Source of the DNA: a virus
DNA: 43,851 nt
Virus record (IMG/VR): IMGVR_UViG_3300031886_000010
Span: 1-43,851 of that record
Direction: 5' to 3' (one strand)
Positions 12,443 through 20,758 of this stretch are shown piece after piece (position 1 is the first letter of the stretch; each line of letters begins with the position of its first letter). Under the pieces are notes generated by a model. The model saw only the letters and a program-made list of their open reading frames with translations. It had not been told where the DNA came from and ran no database searches. The translations under genes and the position numbers were made by a program.

Positions 12443-12720
12443 TGGAACAAGAGCATCTCGATACGATTTCCGGCTTCACCCTTGAGCATACCGATTCGGT
12501 TATCTCCATCTTGGAAGCTCTCCTCTCTACCGCGAAGACGTTCATCAAAATCTCAAGGCTAGCGGGAGACGGAGCGCTGCTGAGGAAAACGGTTATGCAG
12601 CACGAAGTAATTGAGGAGATCATCAACGAACTCCGACTACACGCTGGCGAAAAGGCTCGCGAAGAGGTTGTGCGTAACATCATTCAGAGGAACAGCGATG
12701 TTCTCCGGGAGATTGCGTAG
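12442..12720 (+). CDS. helical protein ending like the tape-measure protein, 92 aa
   Basis: A helical protein of unknown function. Its last 19 residues (EEVVRNIIQRNSDVLREIA) match the C-terminus of the tape-measure protein at the other end of the window (EEVVLNILQRNSDVLREMA), and the DNA is about 85-90% identical over some 57 bp. The similarity goes on past the stop into the next gene. So this gene and the following one hold a diverged copy of the tape-measure/next-gene junction. Confidence 0.7.
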   Translation: MEQEHLDTISGFTLEHTDSVISILEALLSTAKTFIKISRLAGDGALLRKTVMQHEVIEEIINELRLHAGEKAREEVVRNIIQRNSDVLREIA

Positions 12721-12777
12721 ATGGCAACTTCATATTTCAAAAGCGTCGGCAGCCTAACGAGTGATGTTGTGCCCGGT
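12660..12777 (+). repeat. diverged copy of the tape-measure/tail-gene junction
   Basis: Similar, in inverted orientation, to about 42180-42297. In both places ...QRNSDVLRE(I/M)A-stop is followed at once by ATG and MAT-YF-S---LT---VPG. The coding strand here runs to the right, the other to the left. Confidence 0.7.
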
Positions 12778-12960
12778 ATGAACCCGCTTACGCCGCTTAC
12801 CCTTATTGTGTGCGTACTCCTTTGTGCTTGCGCCTCCCCCGTGGCTACCAAGACGAACGATCCTTACCGTGATGAAGTCTTTGTCCTGGGAGACGAAATC
12901 GTCCCCCCGATGGGTTGCCTCATGTGGCAACAGAAAGACCCCGACAATGCGGAGTGTTAG
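12721..12960 (+). CDS. small lipoprotein, 79 aa (or 60 aa)
   Basis: A signal segment (PLTPLTLIVCVLLCAC) with a probable lipobox LCA-C suggests a lipoprotein with a short mature part of about 40 residues. Two starts compete. The ATG at 12721 has GGGAG 8 nt upstream and gives an N-terminus (MATSYFKSVGSLTSDVVPG) that matches the tail protein at 40888-42237. The ATG at 12778 gives a more typical signal peptide. The first 19 residues may be a leftover of the junction duplication. Overlaps the next gene by 14 nt. Confidence 0.6.
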   Translation: MATSYFKSVGSLTSDVVPGMNPLTPLTLIVCVLLCACASPVATKTNDPYRDEVFVLGDEIVPPMGCLMWQQKDPDNAEC

Positions 12961-13414
12961 CAGAAGGGGATTTTTGTCAGGTCTGGCGTTGGTAGTGGCC
13001 GTGCCCTCTACCGTGGTAGCCCAGGAACGAACGTATGTTGATGACCTAAAAGAGGTTTTCGCCATAGTAAAGGGTGGGTTCCGACCCGTATCCGACGAAG
13101 AGCAATGGGATCTCCCCGATTTCCTAGACGACTGGCGAGCGCCGGACAACCCCAGGAAAGTAGTTGGGGACTGTGATGATTTCGCGATAGCTTGCAGGCA
13201 GCTACTAAGGGAGAGGGGGGTACCGTCTCGACTCATGGCTTGCATTACCGAGACCAGAGACGCTCACGTGGTTTGCACTTCCGGCAACTTCGTTCTGGAC
13301 AACCGATTGAAGTCCGTGGTTACCCTGTCGCACCTCCCCAGGTACACGTTTCTAGCAGTGAGTGGCTTCAAGAAAGGCGAGGAGTGGAGAGCCGTGGAAG
13401 GCGTGCGGCGATGA
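12947..13414 (+). CDS. Tat-exported transglutaminase-like cysteine protease (BTLCP type)
   Basis: The N-terminus MRSVSRRGFLSGLALVVAVP is a twin-arginine signal (SRRGFL), probably cut after VVA near residue 26. The mature domain has the triad of the bacterial transglutaminase-like cysteine proteinases: Cys in VGDCDDFA (about residue 75), His in DAHVV (about 107) and Asp in LDNR (about 119). So a folded periplasmic cysteine protease or transglutaminase-like enzyme is expected. 155 aa is short for the family but includes all three motifs. The frame is open from 12806, but the start at 12947 gives the intact Tat signal. Overlaps its neighbours on both sides. Confidence 0.75.
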   Translation: MRSVSRRGFLSGLALVVAVPSTVVAQERTYVDDLKEVFAIVKGGFRPVSDEEQWDLPDFLDDWRAPDNPRKVVGDCDDFAIACRQLLRERGVPSRLMACITETRDAHVVCTSGNFVLDNRLKSVVTLSHLPRYTFLAVSGFKKGEEWRAVEGVRR

Positions 13415-13647
13415 CATACGAATACACTTGCGGGAACTGCGGGGCAGATATAGAAATCGAGCATTCGATGAAGGACAAGGCTAAGCGGAAATGTCCCGAG
13501 TGCGGAAAGATGAAACTGAAACGACTCGTGTCCGGTGGATCGGGGTTCTCGCTCACTGGTGACGGTTGGGCCGGGGACGGGTACTCCGGCGGGAGCAAGA
13601 GCAGCAGGGACCGCTCACGTTTTAACGAAGTGACCGGAAAGAAGTAG
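13411..13647 (+). CDS. FmdB/CxxC-CxxC zinc-ribbon protein, 78 aa
   Basis: TYEYTCGNCGADIEIEHSM followed by CPECGKMKLKRLVSGGSGF is the FmdB-type zinc ribbon (CxxC_CxxC_SSSS family), a putative regulatory protein family. Four Cys bind one zinc. The tail is Gly/Ser/Arg-rich. ATGA coupled to the protease gene. Cytoplasmic, no signal. Target unknown. Confidence 0.75.
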   Translation: MTYEYTCGNCGADIEIEHSMKDKAKRKCPECGKMKLKRLVSGGSGFSLTGDGWAGDGYSGGSKSSRDRSRFNEVTGKK

Positions 13648-13657
13648 ATGACCGGAC

Positions 13658-13686
13658 TTGACACCGCTCATTGAGTGCGCTAGACT
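13658..13686 (+). promoter_or_regulatory. sigma-70 promoter
   Basis: TTGACA (13658-13663), 17 nt, TAGACT (13681-13686). Leader of about 18 nt with GGAGAGG to the ATG at 13712. Confidence 0.75.
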
Positions 13687-13711
13687 CTCGCTCTTAACTG
13701 GAGAGGGAAAA

Positions 13712-14134
13712 ATGAACGAAAAGCGAACGCTGCACCCCGCGCCCGAGCAGATAACGGAGGCCGAGGACATGGCCGGTAAAACCCTGAAGGTGGGGGACCG
13801 GGTCTACGCGCCGCCCCACTCTTTCGGTGGCGAGGATGACGGAATGTTCGACTCCCCGCTCATCAAGGTCGATGGTGAGGAACACCTTACGCCTTCAGTT
13901 CGTGGACGCATTACCGAATTTTACTGGGCTCCGGTCAAAGGTATGTGGTTTTGCCGCATACAGTCCAAGGAGGGGTTCGACAATTTCAAGCTACCCGAGC
14001 GCTGCAAGAGACAGGCGGGTCGCACGTCATCTGAGAAGCAGGACAAGCGTATCGCCGACCGGAAGGAAACTATCGAATTGGCTAAGAAGCCGAAGCCCGT
14101 GGTCAAGAGACGGCGGGTGAAGCGGGGCGGGTAA
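13712..14134 (+). CDS. unknown protein with basic tail, 140 aa
   Basis: Not recognised. Beta-rich middle (GKTLKVGDRVYAPPHSF; VRGRITEFYWAPVKGMWFCRIQ) that looks like a small SH3/KOW-type barrel, followed by a Lys/Arg-rich tail (KPKPVVKRRRVKRGG). May bind nucleic acid. The frame opens at the -35 box, so the ATG at 13712 is the start. Confidence 0.65.
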   Translation: MNEKRTLHPAPEQITEAEDMAGKTLKVGDRVYAPPHSFGGEDDGMFDSPLIKVDGEEHLTPSVRGRITEFYWAPVKGMWFCRIQSKEGFDNFKLPERCKRQAGRTSSEKQDKRIADRKETIELAKKPKPVVKRRRVKRGG

Positions 14135-14583
14135 TGGGGCGGATCAACGAAAATATGACGAATTGGGAGGTGGTGTTCCACACCTATCGAGACCCTTTCA
14201 TTAACTTGGCCGCAGCGATTGTTGCCACTGCGGCTTACCCGTGGCGGATGGTGGCTACGTTTGCCACGGCACGTGGGGAGATGCGAGCGATGCTGGTCCG
14301 GGTATTCACCAAACTGGTGGTTACGCTTTGGTATGCTACCATGTACTCCACCGTACGGGCGATCATGCTTACTCCAATCTTCATTATAGGACCAATCTTG
14401 CGTGTCACTGGCCCATTGCAGGGTGCCGCCATGATCGGCGTCCTCACTGGGTTTGTCTCTGGGCTTCTGATCGCCCCAAACGACCCCTACGGCCAACTGG
14501 CTATTGGGCTTACCTTCGGGACATTAGCCACAGGTGCGGTTGTTGGTTTGGTGATGTGGGTTACTTCTAGTGTGGACGACTAA
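14134..14583 (+). CDS. multi-pass membrane protein, 149 aa
   Basis: Four or so hydrophobic segments (about residues 23-43, 58-80, 84-98 and 112-145). Not recognised. Starts at a TAATG overlap with the previous gene and ends the same way. A superinfection-exclusion or envelope role is possible from its place among exported proteins, but this is inference. Confidence 0.65.
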   Translation: MGRINENMTNWEVVFHTYRDPFINLAAAIVATAAYPWRMVATFATARGEMRAMLVRVFTKLVVTLWYATMYSTVRAIMLTPIFIIGPILRVTGPLQGAAMIGVLTGFVSGLLIAPNDPYGQLAIGLTFGTLATGAVVGLVMWVTSSVDD

Positions 14584-14867
14584 TGGCCACCCGGCGTGAC
14601 ATAATCTTCCTATTAGAGGTCTCGCAAGAGGCGCGGCAATCCGCAGACGCTTTCGAGCAGGAAACAGAACCCAGGTACGAGTCCATGGTTGAGGATTCCT
14701 ACACGATTGCGTACTACGCGGAGAAAATCGCGAAGTACCTGTCAGAGTCTCCCGACTCCATCGACGGCACCGCCCACACTACCGTTCTTCTGGCCCTGGA
14801 GGTCATGAACGCAATAAGGAACGAGTCCATGCGCCAAGCCGACAACGGGAAGGCCACAGTGCATTGA
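14583..14867 (+). CDS. unknown helical protein, 94 aa
   Basis: Not recognised; helical, slightly acidic, soluble. Overlaps both neighbours (TAATG before, TTGA after). Confidence 0.65.
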   Translation: MATRRDIIFLLEVSQEARQSADAFEQETEPRYESMVEDSYTIAYYAEKIAKYLSESPDSIDGTAHTTVLLALEVMNAIRNESMRQADNGKATVH

Positions 14868-15400
14868 CAAACGAGCAAACATACTGGAGACTGACCGCGG
14901 AGCGCGATGCGGTAACCCACGCTCTTGAGGTGATGGAATCGGACCCCTTTTATGGCCACCTCGCCAACGACTGGAGGGCCAATCTCATGGCGAGGCATAT
15001 CGTTAGGGCATCGGAACTCGACAGAGAGATCAAAGCTGCAAGGCGGAATCGCCCCCACAAGAAGTATCAGAACGAGGGGCTAACCTTTCCCACAGCCGAG
15101 TACCCCCTCCCGAATGGAGCCTCCGTCCTGGGCAGCAACGGTCTCCCGATCCGTTCGGAGAAGTGGGCCTACAAGCAGCTGTCCGAGTCACTATCCGACA
15201 ACTCTCACTCTTACAGCGCGGTACACGCCGCAAGAATTGACGAATGCCTGATCCTCATACATTCCCACACGGGCAGAGTCAAAAGAGACGTACTGGTTGA
15301 CGCTGGCAACACAGCTAGATCAAAAAGCCGAAAAAGGCACAACAAAGACTTTAGCATGGCCCGTGGCCTTGAAGGCACGGCAGCAATGAGGTACCGATAG
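14864..15400 (+). CDS. unknown basic protein, 178 aa
   Basis: Not recognised. N-terminal helices (residues 1-60), a Pro/Gly loop region (FPTAEYPLPNGASVLGSNGL), then a helical region with several His and a basic end. TTG start at 14864 overlapping the previous stop, an arrangement used several times in this phage. Confidence 0.6.
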   Translation: MTNEQTYWRLTAERDAVTHALEVMESDPFYGHLANDWRANLMARHIVRASELDREIKAARRNRPHKKYQNEGLTFPTAEYPLPNGASVLGSNGLPIRSEKWAYKQLSESLSDNSHSYSAVHAARIDECLILIHSHTGRVKRDVLVDAGNTARSKSRKRHNKDFSMARGLEGTAAMRYR

Positions 15401-16204
15401 ATGGTCGGGGACATAGAGAAAGTAGTATTCCAAGAGGAACTAGACAAACTTATCCAAAACCGAGAAGACCTTGGCGACCGGATAAAGCTAAGCGAAGGCC
15501 GGACGGTTGCGGGCTACGACTTTGGTGGCAAGGATCTATATAACAGCACACTCGCTGGCGTAAGCTTTGTGGGCTGCGATTTCGAGTCTGCCGACATCCA
15601 CCACTGTAACTTTTCTGGGGCCCACTTCAACAACTGCTCTTTAGAGAGGGCGATGGCCAACGAGTCAAACTTTGACGGTGCTACGATAGAACAGTCCAGT
15701 CTCGACTTCGCGTGTTTCACGGAATCCAGCCTTGTGGAAAGTAGCTTACTCTCCAACACGTATCTGGGGACAACCTTTGAGGGAGCGACAATGACGCGGG
15801 CGCTGTTCCTTTGGGGCGCTTTCGGTGATGGCCGCACGTTCTGTAATTTCTCGGGTGCTAACCTCATGAATACAAGAATCGAGTTTGCGGACATGAGCCA
15901 CATCGAAGCACACTTCTGTGACTTCTCTGGCGCGAACATTCGGCAGACATCCCTTGCTCATGCCGACTTACAGGGCAGTAAGTTCCATTCTGTGTCAATG
16001 GCGGGTGTGTCTTTTCAAGAGGCGCATATGTGGAAGACCCACTTTTTCTCTACCAATCTGTGTACTGTGGATTTTTCTGGAGCGGCCTTGGCGGGGTCAA
16101 GGTTTGAGTTCTGCGACTTGCAGGGTACCGGCCTTTCACAGGTTGACCTGAAGGACGTCATTATAGAAGACTGTAGCCCCATCGTTGAGACGAAACGCTG
16201 GTAG
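15401..16204 (+). CDS. pentapeptide-repeat protein, 267 aa
   Basis: From about residue 38 to 255 the sequence is made of A(D/N)(L/F)xx-like five-residue repeats (YDFGG, KDLYN, STLAG, VSFVG, CDFES, ADIHH, CNFSG, AHFNN...), which fold into a right-handed quadrilateral beta-helix. Some members (Qnr, MfpA) imitate DNA and shield gyrase. Whether this one does is unknown; the surface is moderately acidic and Cys-rich at repeat positions. The N-terminal 37 residues are helical. It starts directly after the previous stop and closes the small-gene operon. Confidence 0.85.
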   Translation: MVGDIEKVVFQEELDKLIQNREDLGDRIKLSEGRTVAGYDFGGKDLYNSTLAGVSFVGCDFESADIHHCNFSGAHFNNCSLERAMANESNFDGATIEQSSLDFACFTESSLVESSLLSNTYLGTTFEGATMTRALFLWGAFGDGRTFCNFSGANLMNTRIEFADMSHIEAHFCDFSGANIRQTSLAHADLQGSKFHSVSMAGVSFQEAHMWKTHFFSTNLCTVDFSGAALAGSRFEFCDLQGTGLSQVDLKDVIIEDCSPIVETKRW

Positions 16205-16232
16205 TTGACAGTGGGGGCGCTTACGCTATAAT
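16205..16232 (+). promoter_or_regulatory. sigma-70 promoter
   Basis: TTGACA (16205-16210), 16 nt, TATAAT (16227-16232). It starts at the stop of the pentapeptide gene. The spacer contains CGCTTAC. The downstream ATG at 16231 is inside the -10, so translation must start at 16255. Confidence 0.85.
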
Positions 16233-16254
16233 GTCCACCGATACGGAGGATTCC

Positions 16255-17943
16255 ATGTCAAATCATAATGGTGGCAGGGGGACGTCGATGCAATCGTGGT
16301 TCGACGCCAACCCCAAAGCGCTGAAACGAACAAAAGACTTTGTCGCCAACCGAAAGAAAGGCGACCCCACTTCCGTACGCTCTTTGCTCGATTCGATGAT
16401 CCTCCAGTTCAAGTTTCCGTTCTCCAGCGAACCAAGTCTCGTAAGACATCTCAAGTCTCTTGGATTGGCCGCGGTGGTTCCGGGGGAGCCCAAGGCTCCG
16501 GTGACGGAAGTGCTTGAAAAGAATCATCTTTTTGTCCCCTCCAGCAAGCAGTCGGAAGCAATTCGGACCTCCCGAAGGTGGGTAGTGACCGCCGCCCAGA
16601 ATAACACCGACCCCGAGGGTAAGTTCCTTGAGACGCTGAAGGTGTACTGCAAGCGCAACAAGGCGGAACTTTTGATCCGACCTCTGCGCTACAAAAACCC
16701 TACCAACAATGGGATCGTCCCGGATGGCGCGGACCCCGAGGGGATCTGGTGGCACCCTGACGTCGAACCCTATCTAATCGACGTTGAGGTCGAACTGAAA
16801 GACGTACTTATCCCCGATGTTAGGATCGCCGCTACCGCCGGTAACCCGCTTACGGGCCTCGACTCCCGGTCTGGTGCCAAGCACGGCGTCTACGCGGCCA
16901 CTCAACTAGCCATGCGTACGGTCCCGACACCGCAGCAGGCCCTCCCGAAGATCCTCTACAGCACTGGCGCGGTTACTGTCGCGAACTACTCGACTACGAA
17001 GTCAGGTAACCTCGCGGAGTTCCACCATAACCTAAGTGCCGTGGTGATCGAGCAGGACGAGAAGGGCAGGACATTTATCCGAGCCGTACAGTGGGACGGC
17101 AATGGTATCACCGACATCGACAGGCGGTACACCCCGAAGGGATCGAAAAAGGCGGACAGGTGGGAAGCGTTGATCCCGGGCGACGAACACGCATGGTTCG
17201 TGGACCCGTCCGTGGTGGGGGCCACTTACCTGAACAAGAACTCGATGGTCAAGACGGGCCGCCCCCACGTGATCGTTCGCCATGACCTCCTCGACTGCTA
17301 TAGCGTGTCGCACCATCACCTGGGGAACCAGCTTATCCAGACGAACAAGGACGTACACGGTTGGGGTAATCTTGAGCAGGAGCTAAGCGACACCATCGCT
17401 TACCTCAACACAACGTCCCCCAAGGACACGTTGAATTTGATCGTCTCCTCTAACCACAATAACCATCTTTCCCAGTGGCTTAGCAAGGGCGAGAAGGCTG
17501 TTACTTCGCAGAATGCGCTGCTTTACCACAAACTCATGGCCGCGGTTCTGGAGTCCTCTGAGAAGACCCATACCGGGGTAAAGCACGCCGATCCGTTTGA
17601 GGTGTACTCTCGCGGCAAGATTAAGGCGCAGGCCGAGTTCCTTGGCGGGGAAGACTGCTACATGATAAAGGACATCGACGTAGCCATGCACGGGCATCTG
17701 GGTCCGAATGGGTCACGTGGTTCGGCGAGAAACCTCTCCAATATCGGGGTCAAGTCCGTGATCGGGCACACCCACAGCCCCAACATTTTCCGCGGCGTAC
17801 ACCAAGTGGGGACATCGAGTCGGTATGATCTGGAGTACGCCTCTGGCCCGTCCAGCTGGCTGCACTGCCACGGAGTGATACACAGCAACGGCAAGCGGCA
17901 GCTACTACCCATTATTGACGGAGAATGGCGTGCTAGAGATTAG
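16255..17943 (+). CDS. T5 A1-like metallophosphoesterase
   Basis: A 562-aa protein that looks like a divergent calcineurin/Mre11-type metallophosphoesterase of the phage T5 A1 kind. Candidate metal motifs: DLLDCYSVSHHH (about residues 345-356), SSNHNNH (about 398-404, in place of GNHD/E) and VIGHTHSP (about 501-508, the GHxH motif). The N-terminal 70 residues look like a helix-turn-helix region. In T5, A1 is needed for host DNA breakdown and shutdown of pre-early genes; the same role here is inference. CGGAGGA lies 4 nt before the ATG. It opens the DNA metabolism region. Confidence 0.6.
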   Translation: MSNHNGGRGTSMQSWFDANPKALKRTKDFVANRKKGDPTSVRSLLDSMILQFKFPFSSEPSLVRHLKSLGLAAVVPGEPKAPVTEVLEKNHLFVPSSKQSEAIRTSRRWVVTAAQNNTDPEGKFLETLKVYCKRNKAELLIRPLRYKNPTNNGIVPDGADPEGIWWHPDVEPYLIDVEVELKDVLIPDVRIAATAGNPLTGLDSRSGAKHGVYAATQLAMRTVPTPQQALPKILYSTGAVTVANYSTTKSGNLAEFHHNLSAVVIEQDEKGRTFIRAVQWDGNGITDIDRRYTPKGSKKADRWEALIPGDEHAWFVDPSVVGATYLNKNSMVKTGRPHVIVRHDLLDCYSVSHHHLGNQLIQTNKDVHGWGNLEQELSDTIAYLNTTSPKDTLNLIVSSNHNNHLSQWLSKGEKAVTSQNALLYHKLMAAVLESSEKTHTGVKHADPFEVYSRGKIKAQAEFLGGEDCYMIKDIDVAMHGHLGPNGSRGSARNLSNIGVKSVIGHTHSPNIFRGVHQVGTSSRYDLEYASGPSSWLHCHGVIHSNGKRQLLPIIDGEWRARD

Positions 17944-17950
17944 TTTCGCC

Positions 17951-17979
17951 TTGCGCGCCACCCGCCACCGTGATATACT
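17951..17979 (+). promoter_or_regulatory. sigma-70 promoter
   Basis: TTGCGC (17951-17956), 17 nt, TATACT (17974-17979), in the 70-bp gap before the primase-helicase gene. Confidence 0.6.
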
Positions 17980-18012
17980 TCTCTCCAATCGAGAGAAGAA
18001 GGGCCTCTTTTA

Positions 18013-20181
18013 ATGGTCTTCGACAAAAAACAACTGACCCAATATCTGCTGGCGAAGTTCACCGGCAAGCTCGTGCCCCTGCACCAGTGGGACGCCATCG
18101 ACCAGCACGGTCGAGAGCGCGGGAAGTCGCCCCGGGACGGTGCTTGGCGGGATCGCCGATACACCAAGGATCAGTTACAGACGGCCATGGACAACGGGCA
18201 CAATCTCGGAGTACGTCTGGGGCCGGATGACCTCGTTGTGGATATGGACCCCCGAAACATGACCATGACCTGTGACGAGGCCGTGGATATGCTTGATACA
18301 GAGTTCGGGACAGACCTCGCGAACTCGCCGACAGTTGTTACCGGTTCCGGCGGGTACCATATTTACACTAGCCTCGATGACGGTTGGGCGGGCACGAAGT
18401 TTCGTAACGGACTTGACGGCTACCCTGGTGTCGAGTTCAAGGCTCATGGAAAGCAGGTTGTCGCGGCTGGGTCGAAACACCCCAATGGTACCACTTACGT
18501 TTGGAAAGACAACGGAGTCACCTTGGACAACGGTGACCGGGGTATGAACAGCAATCTCCTTGTTGCCATCGCTAAGACGGCAGCGCGCAAGAACGAAAAC
18601 GCAGCTACGGATGTTGCACCGGAGAAGCTAGGCGAGATGCTGTCGCACCTCGACCCCACGGATTTCTCTGACAACGATAGTTGGGTGCAGTTGGCAATGT
18701 CCTGCTTCCATGCCACTGCTGGTCTTGGGGTTGACCAGTTTGTCGAGTGGTCTCTTTCCGACCCGAATTATTCTGGCGACGAGGAGATCATTCGCATGAG
18801 GTGGGATAGCTTTGAAGGTGGGGAGGGTGTTACCTCCGCGACCCTCTTCAAGTTCGTCTCCGAAGCGGGCATGGCTAAACTCCTCAAGCCGGAAGCTAGG
18901 GAGGCGTTCGGGGATTCCGCGATCACCGAGGCCGATGCCGCGCTACTCGCTAATGTCCCCGATCTTAGTGATGAGCCCCTGTTTGAACGCGATGGTAAGG
19001 GCAAGGCGATGAAGACCGCCGCAAACACTAAGCGGGGGCTTCGTGGCCTTGGGGTCAGCGCTGTCCGAAACGCCTTTACCGAAACGAACTTTGTTGTTGG
19101 CCGCCCCGGGGGGCTGAATCAGTACCACGCGCTCCTCAAGGACGGTGAGTTCAACAAGGTAGACGATGACGTGCTTACCGCCACCAGAAACGCCATCATG
19201 GCTAGGTGGGGCTTTGAGCCCTCCATGACCACTGTTATGGAGGCATACGCCGAAGAGGCTCTCCAGCACTCTTTCCATCCGGTCCAAGATTACTTGAATA
19301 CACTTACCTGGGACGGCGAAGACCGGATCTCGGATTTCTTCACTAAGTTTTGCGGGACAGACCCGGGGCCGCTTGCCACCCGTATAGCTCAAATTATGTT
19401 TAAGGCCGCAGTGGCCAGGGCGTTCAAGCCCGGAGTGAAATTCGACACAATGGTTATCCTTGAAGGCAAGCAGGGTTGCGGTAAGTCAACTCTTATCCGC
19501 TACCTCGCGGGGCCCGGATGGTCTGTCGAAGGGCTGCCCCCGAAGCTCGACAAGGACACTGTCCAGGCCCTACAGGGCTCGTGGCTAGTCGAGATCGAAG
19601 AACTCAACATGATGCGGAAGTCGGACATAGACGCGATGAAGGGCTTCGTCTCCAAGACCGAAGACACCGCGAGGTTCGCTTACGCGAAGACCATGAAGAC
19701 CTATCCTCGGAAGTGTATCTTGATCGGTACCACAAATGATGACCAGTACCTTCTCGACTCGACTGGTAACCGACGCTACCTCCCTATCCGAGTGGGTACG
19801 GTCGATCTTCTCGGTGTGCGCGCAGCGCGCGATCAGCTTTGGGCCCAAGCTACCCAGATGTGGAAGGACAACCCAACGGAAGACGCTCTCATGCTCCCCC
19901 AGAATATGTGGAATGAGGCAGCGGAGGAGCAGGACCATAGGCGTGTTCAAGACCCCATCGAATACGACACTACCGAGTATCTCGCGCGCCTCGACAGCGA
20001 TATAGATTTCGTTTCGAGTCAGACGCTAATGTGGGAAATTATCAAGAAAGCGTCTTCGGACGCGAACTTGAAGGACACCCGCAGGATCAACCGCGCCATG
20101 AAGACCCAGACCGGGTGGGAGCCCGCGAGGCGAACGATCAATGACGTCAAAGTACGTGGATACGAAAGGTCTGCGACATGA
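18013..20181 (+). CDS. primase-polymerase / VirE-type helicase fusion
   Basis: A 722-aa replication protein. The N-terminal 190 residues are an archaeo-eukaryotic primase-polymerase domain, with catalytic VVDMDPR at about residue 75 and GSGGYHIYT near 112. A PriCT-type helical domain follows at about 200-270 (NDSWVQLAMSCFHA...RMRWDSFEG). The C-terminal part is a VirE/SF3-like ATPase: GKQGCGKST at about residue 484, LVEIEELN near 525 and the GTTNDDQYL sensor region near 574. It should prime and unwind phage DNA for the polymerase encoded at 23406. The next gene overlaps by 4 nt. Confidence 0.85.
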   Translation: MVFDKKQLTQYLLAKFTGKLVPLHQWDAIDQHGRERGKSPRDGAWRDRRYTKDQLQTAMDNGHNLGVRLGPDDLVVDMDPRNMTMTCDEAVDMLDTEFGTDLANSPTVVTGSGGYHIYTSLDDGWAGTKFRNGLDGYPGVEFKAHGKQVVAAGSKHPNGTTYVWKDNGVTLDNGDRGMNSNLLVAIAKTAARKNENAATDVAPEKLGEMLSHLDPTDFSDNDSWVQLAMSCFHATAGLGVDQFVEWSLSDPNYSGDEEIIRMRWDSFEGGEGVTSATLFKFVSEAGMAKLLKPEAREAFGDSAITEADAALLANVPDLSDEPLFERDGKGKAMKTAANTKRGLRGLGVSAVRNAFTETNFVVGRPGGLNQYHALLKDGEFNKVDDDVLTATRNAIMARWGFEPSMTTVMEAYAEEALQHSFHPVQDYLNTLTWDGEDRISDFFTKFCGTDPGPLATRIAQIMFKAAVARAFKPGVKFDTMVILEGKQGCGKSTLIRYLAGPGWSVEGLPPKLDKDTVQALQGSWLVEIEELNMMRKSDIDAMKGFVSKTEDTARFAYAKTMKTYPRKCILIGTTNDDQYLLDSTGNRRYLPIRVGTVDLLGVRAARDQLWAQATQMWKDNPTEDALMLPQNMWNEAAEEQDHRRVQDPIEYDTTEYLARLDSDIDFVSSQTLMWEIIKKASSDANLKDTRRINRAMKTQTGWEPARRTINDVKVRGYERSAT

Positions 20182-20708
20182 ATTATGCTGCGGACAAGTG
20201 GTTGCAGCGATTCCTAGAACACAAAAACGCATCACCCCTTGGAGACAGAGACCCCGTAGAAGATCGCGGGGTTATCCTATCCGAAAAGTGCGGTGTTTGT
20301 CAAGATCCAGCAGCCCAACCCTATTTTAATACGGAGGTGGACGCCGAAGGTAAAGGCATGAGGTACCAATGTTCCGAGTGTCTCGAACCCTGGGCGTTCA
20401 GCTGGGAGTTCATTTATCGAGGAGCAGTTCAGTCTATACCAAAGCGGGCTAGCTTGGACTTGAAACAAACGAGGTGGTCGGACGTTTCCATACAGTTTGA
20501 GCGTATGCAGCAAGAGTCCCCCATGGAGACAGCCATCTACGCGCATAGCGTCATGGGGTTTTCGATTCGCGATCTTGCACGCATGGCCTCAGAGGAGTGG
20601 CCCGATGACGCTGACGCACCAAAAACTATATGGAAGGTCAGACAGGCGATTAACACAGGCAGAGGACGCTGGGCACGCCGCCTAAATGACATCGGAATAA
20701 GGACTTGA
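20178..20708 (+). CDS. zinc-binding protein with C-terminal helices, 176 aa
   Basis: Cys pairs CGVC (about residue 38) and CSEC (about 64) form a likely treble or ribbon zinc site. The C-terminal half is helical (SIRDLARMASEEW...TIWKVRQAINTGR) and may hold a helix-turn-helix. A DNA-binding accessory of the primase-helicase is plausible because it is coupled to it by ATGA. Not recognised by name. Confidence 0.6.
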   Translation: MNYAADKWLQRFLEHKNASPLGDRDPVEDRGVILSEKCGVCQDPAAQPYFNTEVDAEGKGMRYQCSECLEPWAFSWEFIYRGAVQSIPKRASLDLKQTRWSDVSIQFERMQQESPMETAIYAHSVMGFSIRDLARMASEEWPDDADAPKTIWKVRQAINTGRGRWARRLNDIGIRT

Positions 20709-20732
20709 CAGTGAGCCAGGGGGTGCTATACT
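20705..20732 (+). promoter_or_regulatory. sigma-70 promoter
   Basis: TTGACA (20705-20710), 16 nt, TATACT (20727-20732), with GGAGG ahead of the ATG at 20759. The -35 overlaps the previous stop. Confidence 0.85.
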
Positions 20733-20758
20733 CCCCTCTTATCTCTTAGGAGGACTAC

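Noticed and set aside
20178-20708. This Cys-pair/helical protein as the missing sigma-28-like factor
   Set aside because: It has no recognisable sigma region 2 or 4; the zinc site and place fit a primase accessory better.
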